From positions 1-10,497 of the forward strand of contig QUTJ01031241.1 of the NCBI GenBank assembly GCA_003573635.1: DNA of 10,497 nucleotides, read 5' to 3'. The DNA is from Goniomonas avonlea. Its lineage: Eukaryota > Cryptophyceae > Goniomonadida > Goniomonadaceae. Shown in pieces: positions 7,413 to 10,497 of this stretch; position 1 is the first letter of the stretch; every line of letters starts with the position of its first letter. Both the position numbers and the translations under genes were made by a program. Below the pieces are notes generated by a model. The model did no database searches and was not told the DNA's origin. It saw nothing but the letters and a program-made list of their open reading frames with translations.

Positions 7413-10385
7413 TTGACAACATCCGAATATCTCCCGGATCGATTTGTGACGTGAGAGGGATCAACCCTGATGCCTCGCGTAGATTTGCTTGCCCCCGATT
7501 GTCCGAAACGTGTGACAGCCCTGACAGAGGTAGCGTGCGGCGGCTCCGTGGTTGGCAGCAAATGCTTACAAGTCTTCCACTCGCCTGGGATGTCTTGGGT
7601 GGATGCTGAGCAGGTAAACAACATCTTTTCGGCGCGCATTTTCTAGGGCGCTATGCATGGACAAGGAGAGGGAGAGACCAAGTATGTGTCCTGATGGACA
7701 CACGTTAAGGTCAGGGAGGATTGTTCACGCGAAGGTCATGGATATTTGTAACCTCGAACTGAAACGGTACAACACACCGGACTACGTGGATCTGCTTGGA
7801 ATTGAGACTCTCTGTTTGAACCCCTCGTCGCTGTGTCTCTCTCTCCCTCCCTCCCTCCTCCCTCTCCCTCTCCCTCCCTCTCTCCCTTCCTCCCTCCCTC
7901 TCTCCCCCTCCTCCACCGGCTGACTGCGTGCACAGCAATGCAGCTTTGCTGGAGGGCACCTGGCGACCTTGCAGGGCCCTGACGAGGAAGCTGCCGTCGT
8001 GGCGGCCGCTGCAAGAATGGGCTGCATCAAGCACCCTGCCGCGGGCGCCGCTGCATTCAATGGTACCCCCCCCCCGCCTCTGCCTCCCCCTGCTCTCCCT
8101 TTCTCTCTGCCTCTGCCTCTGCCTCTGCCGCCCCCTGCCCTCTGCCCTCTCCCCCTCCTGCTCTCCCTCTCCCCCTCTCCCTCTCCCTCCCTCTCCTCCC
8201 TTTCCCTCTCTCTCTCCCTCTCCCTCTCCCTCTCTCTCTCTCTCCCCGTCCCTCTATGGCGGCCGCTGCAAGAATGGGCTCCATCAAGCACCCTGCCGCG
8301 GGCGCCGCTGCATTCAATGGTACCCCCCCCCTCCCTGCCTCTGCCCTCTCTGCCTCTCCCTCTCCCTCTCCCTCTACCCCTTGCCCCCTGTGCCCTCTGC
8401 TTCTCCTCTCCCTGCCTCCTCTGACCTCCCCTCCTTTTGCTCCTCTCCCTCTGCCTCTCCAGCTAGTCGTTGTCCCCATCAGGACAAACTTATCGCCAAC
8501 TGTATGTGCGCGTGCACCGTCAATGTCTGCCCTTTTGAAAGTGGCGCAATCGCTGCATCGTCTGTGTGCATGATATATCATATGCTGCTGACACAAGCTG
8601 ACAGAGCGGTCAAGTGGGAAAAAGAGCCAGAAGGCGGACAAGGATCGTTATGGCGGAGTCTGGATTGGGCTGAACGACGCCGAACGTGAAGGCATCTGGG
8701 AGTGGTCCTCTGGCCAGGTGATTGGAAATGCAGATTCTACCTAGATGTTTATCCACATAGACAGCATGAAATCTCTATCTATAAATGGATTGAACGACGC
8801 AGAACGTGAAGGTGGTCCTCTGGCCAGGTAATTGGAAATGCAGATCCTATCTGAATCTCCATCCATATCAAAATCTTTGTCTCTGTCTACATCTAGGATT
8901 GGGTTGAACGACGCAGAACCTGAAGGCATCTGGGAGCGTTTCTCTGGCCAGGTAATGAACTGCCGATCCTGTCTATATTTTTATCTTTATCTATATCTCT
9001 ATCTTTCTCGATATCGATATCGACATCTATATCTTGAACGAACCCGAATCTGGGCATGGTCCTCTAGCCAGGTAATTGGAAACGCAGATCCTATCCATGT
9101 CGAGATCTCCCTACATCTCTATATGTACTGGCTAACGGACACGCTGTCGCACGCTAACGGACACGCTGTCTCACGCTAACGGACACGCTGTCTCACGCTA
9201 ACGGACACGCTGCCTCACGGAGTCACTCCCAGGCTGTCGGGTACACGCGGTGGGCGCTCGGGTCGCCGAGAGACGGGGTGGAAGGGGAAGACAGGGACGC
9301 CGTTGCTCTCAAGGTGCGCACATGATCCCTGTGCCGTCACGTAAAGAGCTTCACTGGTGGAGAACTCGTAATCATATAGCTTGTTCGTCAGAGTGTGTGG
9401 AGCGTGTGTGGAGAGTGTGAGTGTGTAGAGCGTGTGTGGAGTGGCTGTGTGTGTGTGGAGAGAGCATCGAGTAACCAACTCAGAGCTGTCGCCCCTATGC
9501 CATTCACTTTTTCTCTTCTCATCGCCTCAGTGACCCCGTGCACACCCAGGTCACTCCAGACGGAGTGGGCTGGCAGGACATGGAAGCGTTTTTGCCGTCG
9601 ACTGTGAGCTGCCGAGCGTGCTCCTTTGCAGTCCCGCCGACACCAAGAGGGCTGTGGCAGGATGAGGTAAGTCATGCCGTATGGTCGGCCCTTTACTACC
9701 GTTGTGAAGAACATGCCCATGAGCACAATAGCGAGCATACGTTAAATGCCTTATGGTCTGCCCCATTAGTCGTGGTTGTTGTTGTGGATACGTTACCGTG
9801 AGCACATTAACAAGAGAGTATGTTAATGTGAGCCGCGGATGTGATGGATGAGAGACAGAGACAGAGACAGACAGAGACAGAAAGAGACAAAGGCAAAAGA
9901 CAGAGTCAGCGACAGCGACAGAGACACACATAGAGACAGCTAATCAACACCCTCGGTACGACAAGCCTCGAGCAAGGACGCACACGAGCTGCTCCAGCAA
10001 AACAGGGAACACTCTCACACCAGGCTGTCTAACCCGCTTGCAACCACAGGCCGAGCGGCCACTGTTGCCTCCGCCCTTTTTCCTCCACCCCAGCGCCTCC
10101 GACCCAGCTGCTGCGCCCACGCCTGTGATATGCAACCAGTGGGACGGGCTCGGGTGTGGCACCGAGCGCTGCGCCTACCACGGCCCTGATTACGTCTGCG
10201 ACGAGCTCAGTCAGTGCTCGCACGGATGTCGCCCGCTTGTTCCACCGTCGCCACCGTATGAGGTCGATAGCGGCAACGATACGGGGTGGGAGGGAGAGAG
10301 CGCGCGGGCGGGCGTTCGGCTGGTTGCTGCTGGTTGCTTGGGCGACGCGCACAGAGCGTTTCTGGCAGAGGCGCAGAGGTTCGAG
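6456..10385 (+). CDS. Secreted EGF-CTLD-EGF-CTLD protein, multi-exon gene (3' end beyond window)
   Basis: Join of 6456-6504, 6555-6671, 6725-6772, 6818-7041, 7088-7319, 7528-7613, 7936-8062, 8605-8717, 9233-9313, 9550-9666 and 10050-10385. These sum to 1530 nt (510 codons) with no stop and matching phases at every junction. Order: signal peptide 1-23; EGF 26-53; CTLD1 about 59-179 (WIGLL at 117, WEW at 129, CSVCEF at 174); EGF 193-221; CTLD2 about 227-385 (GGHLATL in exon 7, WIGLND at 314, WEWSSGQ at 326, CRACSF at 380); then a Pro-rich, Cys-rich tail. CTLDs commonly bind sugars or proteins outside the cell, but here the usual Ca2+/sugar residues are altered, so the ligand is unknown. It diverges from the synthase gene. 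All splice sites are inferred; exons 1-5, 9 and 10 are the firmest, exons 7 to 8 the least. Confidence 0.85.
6555..6671 (+). CDS. Exon 2: EGF-like domain 1
   Basis: Follows the acceptor CCACTTGCAG. It encodes the end of the signal peptide, then six cysteines spaced C-x3-C-x5-C-x5-C-x1-C-x8-C (residues 26-53), with SGHGEC and the YFGIDC ending typical of EGF repeats. The donor is GTGCGT at 6672, phase 1. Without splicing the frame ends at TGA 6680-6682. Confidence 0.88.
6725..6772 (+). CDS. Exon 3: start of CTLD1
   Basis: [15 protein letters not shown], the usual opening of a C-type lectin fold (Cys, aromatic, then CY). Acceptor GTTGTCACAG, donor GTACGT; phase 1 at both ends. An acceptor two bases later would give an immediate stop, which fixes this boundary. 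Confidence 0.85.
6818..7041 (+). CDS. Exon 4: core of CTLD1
   Basis: Contains [18 protein letters not shown] (helix 1 and the GGHL hallmark), [13 protein letters not shown] (the WIGL motif) and [16 protein letters not shown]. It ends WKPGE at the donor GTACGG, phase 0. This is the clearest single-exon evidence for a C-type lectin fold in the window. Confidence 0.93.
7088..7319 (+). CDS. Exon 5: end of CTLD1 and EGF-like domain 2
   Basis: Starts [20 protein letters not shown] after the acceptor [19 protein letters not shown] closes CTLD1. The second EGF has spacing C-x3-C-x5-C-x6-C-x1-C-x8-C with CSGRGTC and GYTGPDC. The donor GTACGT at 7320 is phase 1, at the same place relative to the EGF as the donor of exon 2. 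Confidence 0.92.
7320..7527 (+). other. Intron 5, with a long CA microsatellite
   Basis: GTACGT to CCCTGACAG, 208 nt. It contains an (AC)n tract of about 20 units at 7370-7409. Inferred because the reading frames of exons 5 and 6 join exactly at the EGF-CTLD boundary. Confidence 0.78.
7528..7613 (+). CDS. Exon 6: start of CTLD2
   Basis: [20 protein letters not shown] followed by MSWVDAEQ, equivalent to exon 3 plus the start of exon 4 in CTLD1 (Cys, Gly-rich, KC, then SWxDAE). Acceptor CCTGACAG, phase 1; donor GTAAAC, phase 0. Confidence 0.8.
7614..7935 (+). other. Intron 6, ending in a pyrimidine microsatellite
   Basis: 322 nt, GTAAAC to GCGTGCACAG. The first 220 nt hold nothing I recognise. 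About 7837-7917 is a (CTCCCT/CTCC)n run that may act as an over-long polypyrimidine tract ahead of the acceptor. Confidence 0.7.
7936..8062 (+). CDS. Exon 7: CTLD2 helix region
   Basis: Starts [20 protein letters not shown], the helix and GGHL hallmark directly continuing WVDAEQ of exon 6. Then [16 protein letters not shown], an Ala-rich stretch whose Cys parallels C113 of CTLD1. Donor GTACCC, phase 1. The last 63 nt are repeated 257 bp downstream. Confidence 0.8.
8000..8074 (+). repeat. Direct repeat, copy 1 (tail of exon 7 plus donor)
   Basis: Starts TGGCGGCCGCTGCAAGAATG and runs through the exon end and donor into a C run. Copy 2 lies at 8257-8331 with a single mismatch (G at 8024, C at 8281). 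Confidence 0.93.
8063..8604 (+). other. Intron 7, polypyrimidine with an exon 7 duplicate
   Basis: 542 nt from GTACCC to the inferred acceptor GCTGACAG at 8604. This is the only in-frame AG downstream of a TGA at 8589-8591. CT/CCTCTG-rich microsatellite fills 8066-8252 and 8321-8469 and surrounds the second copy of the exon 7 tail. About 8470-8604 is ordinary sequence without a recognisable exon. Confidence 0.65.
8257..8331 (+). repeat. Direct repeat, copy 2 (pseudo-exon inside intron 7)
   Basis: Near-identical to 8000-8074. The one change turns MGC into MGS in the exon frame. The donor GTACCC is kept, but there is no AG acceptor directly upstream, only a CT tract. It is therefore probably a non-coding duplicate, although AG at 8272 (CTGCAAG) is a weak possible acceptor. 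Confidence 0.9.
8605..8717 (+). CDS. Exon 8: WIGL core of CTLD2
   Basis: [19 protein letters not shown] followed by [18 protein letters not shown]: the WIGL and WEW core strands of a CTLD, after a Lys-rich stretch with no match in CTLD1. Phase 1 acceptor, phase 0 donor GTGATT. Without splicing it ends at TAG 8741-8743. The core is certain; the exact 5' boundary less so. Confidence 0.78.
8662..9094 (+). repeat. Four diverged tandem copies of the exon 8 core and donor
   Basis: Copies at 8662-8741 (the intact exon), 8787-8850, 8896-8971 and 9034-9094. Each has the GAACGA...GAA segment, the TCTGGCCAG exon end (TCTAGCCAG in the last) and a GTGATT or GTAAT donor. Spacing is 114-130 nt, with ATCT-rich microsatellite between. 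The second copy lost two short blocks (5 and 10 nt); the third and fourth carry substitutions and losses. None of the three extra copies is a clean exon. Confidence 0.87.
8718..9232 (+). other. Intron 8, with exon debris and a minisatellite
   Basis: 515 nt from GTGATT to CACTCCCAG. It holds three degenerate copies of exon 8, TATCTA-type microsatellite (about 8970-9032) and a 4 x 22-bp minisatellite just before the acceptor. Confidence 0.75.
9131..9218 (+). repeat. 22-bp minisatellite, four units
   Basis: Units start at 9131, 9153, 9175 and 9197. Each begins GCTAACGGACACGCTG; units differ at one base at most. There are no spacers. Each carries CTAAC, the shape of a branch-point sequence, and the last unit ends 14 nt before exon 9. 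Confidence 0.95.
9233..9313 (+). CDS. Exon 9: CTLD2 long-loop region
   Basis: [15 protein letters not shown] followed by [12 protein letters not shown]. It joins WEWSSGQ of exon 8 in phase 0, giving the standard CTLD run WEWxxG...YxxWxxGxP...G.ED.VAL. Acceptor CACTCCCAG, donor GTGCGC. It is only 27 codons long; the family pattern on both sides makes it convincing. Confidence 0.86.
9314..9549 (+). other. Intron 9, GT-rich
   Basis: 236 nt. About 9389-9466 is a degenerate GTGTGTGGAG repeat. Two acceptors compete at the end: a pyrimidine-rich CATCGCCTCAG (ends 9530) and CACACCCAG (ends 9549). Only the second keeps the frame. Confidence 0.75.
9550..9666 (+). CDS. Exon 10: end of CTLD2
   Basis: [11 protein letters not shown] then VSCRACSF, aligning with VSPLGWRDV and KCSVCEF of CTLD1, then a short Pro-containing linker ending LWQDE. 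Donor GTAAGT, phase 0, the most canonical in the gene. Confidence 0.85.
9667..10049 (+). other. Intron 10, with GAGACA microsatellite
   Basis: 383 nt. A (GAGACA)n-like purine tract spans 9851-9939. Upstream, two imperfect direct repeats with ATGCC..ATGGTC lie at about 9674 and 9746. The acceptor CTTGCAACCACAG is preceded by TGTCTAAC, a good branch-point candidate about 20 nt upstream. No exon is seen inside. Confidence 0.72.
10050..10385 (+). CDS. Exon 11: Pro-rich and Cys-rich segment of unknown fold
   Basis: Begins [11 protein letters not shown], a Pro/Ala linker, then a cluster of seven cysteines within about 36 residues ([27 protein letters not shown]), then a Pro-rich stretch and an Ala/Arg-rich end ([13 protein letters not shown]). 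I do not recognise the domain; it is not an EGF by spacing. The donor GTGCGT at 10386 matches introns 1 and 2. If unspliced, the protein would instead end at TGA 10425-10427. Confidence 0.72.
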
Positions 10386-10497
10386 GTGCGTCCTGCTCTG
10401 CCTCAGTTTTGCCAGTGCCGGCTCTGAGGTATCTCAGGTGTGTGTCAGTGCCACCTCTGAGGTATCCCTGAGGTATCTCAGGTATGTGTGTGTGTGT
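10386..10497 (+). other. Start of intron 11 (or 3' end), short direct repeats
   Basis: Two copies of a unit starting CAGTGCC with CTCTGAGGTATC (10413-10445 and 10446-10497), ending in a GT run at the window edge. No exon is seen. Confidence 0.6.

Noticed and set aside
7969-8424. Plus-strand frame rich in Pro, Leu and Ser running on from exon 7
   Set aside because: It reads through the donor at 8063 into the pyrimidine microsatellite and loses CTLD similarity at that point.
7736-8641. Minus-strand frames rich in Arg, Glu and Gly (7736-8014, 7782-8291, 8057-8641)
   Set aside because: They are translations of the antisense of CT/CCTCTG microsatellites and overlap exons 7-8 of the plus-strand gene.
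9131-9218. CRISPR-like array
   Set aside because: The units are directly adjacent with no spacers, in a eukaryotic intron.

Overview
This is eukaryotic nuclear DNA, most likely from a unicellular protist. Two protein-coding genes diverge from a 273-bp intergenic gap. The left 6.2 kb is one uninterrupted minus-strand reading frame. It encodes a fungal/CMN-bacterial (FAS-I) type fatty acid synthase whose beta and alpha halves are fused in one chain. The right 4 kb is a plus-strand gene split by at least ten spliceosomal introns. It encodes a secreted, cysteine-rich protein built from two EGF-like plus C-type-lectin-like (CTLD) modules.

Layout. Positions 1-6182 (minus): acetyltransferase (SAT), FMN enoyl reductase (ER), hot-dog/MaoC dehydratase (DH) and malonyl/palmitoyl transferase (MPT). 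The frame then crosses the point where yeast FAS1 (beta) ends and FAS2 (alpha) begins, and runs into an Ala/Gln-rich linker at the window edge. The ACP, ketoreductase, ketosynthase and any phosphopantetheine transferase should lie to the left, outside the window. Positions 6183-6455: shared upstream region with an AT-rich block. Positions 6456-10385 (plus): eleven exons that join in frame (1530 nt, 510 codons) with domain continuity across every junction: signal peptide, EGF, CTLD, EGF, CTLD, then a Pro/Cys-rich segment. The gene continues past the right edge. Introns 1-4 are only 45-53 nt. Introns 5-10 are 208-542 nt and carry microsatellites, a 22-bp minisatellite and decayed or duplicated pieces of neighbouring exons.

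Organism. Introns with GT...AG ends and GTRCG-type donors rule out a bacterium. A fused beta-alpha FAS is known in labyrinthulomycetes (Schizochytrium) and some other protists. EGF plus CTLD proteins are common in choanoflagellates and other heterotrophic protists. The sequence alone does not decide between these. The two genes have no obvious shared pathway: one makes fatty acids in the cytosol and the other is secreted. They probably share only the intergenic region. I see no tRNA, rRNA, CRISPR array or transposon coding sequence.
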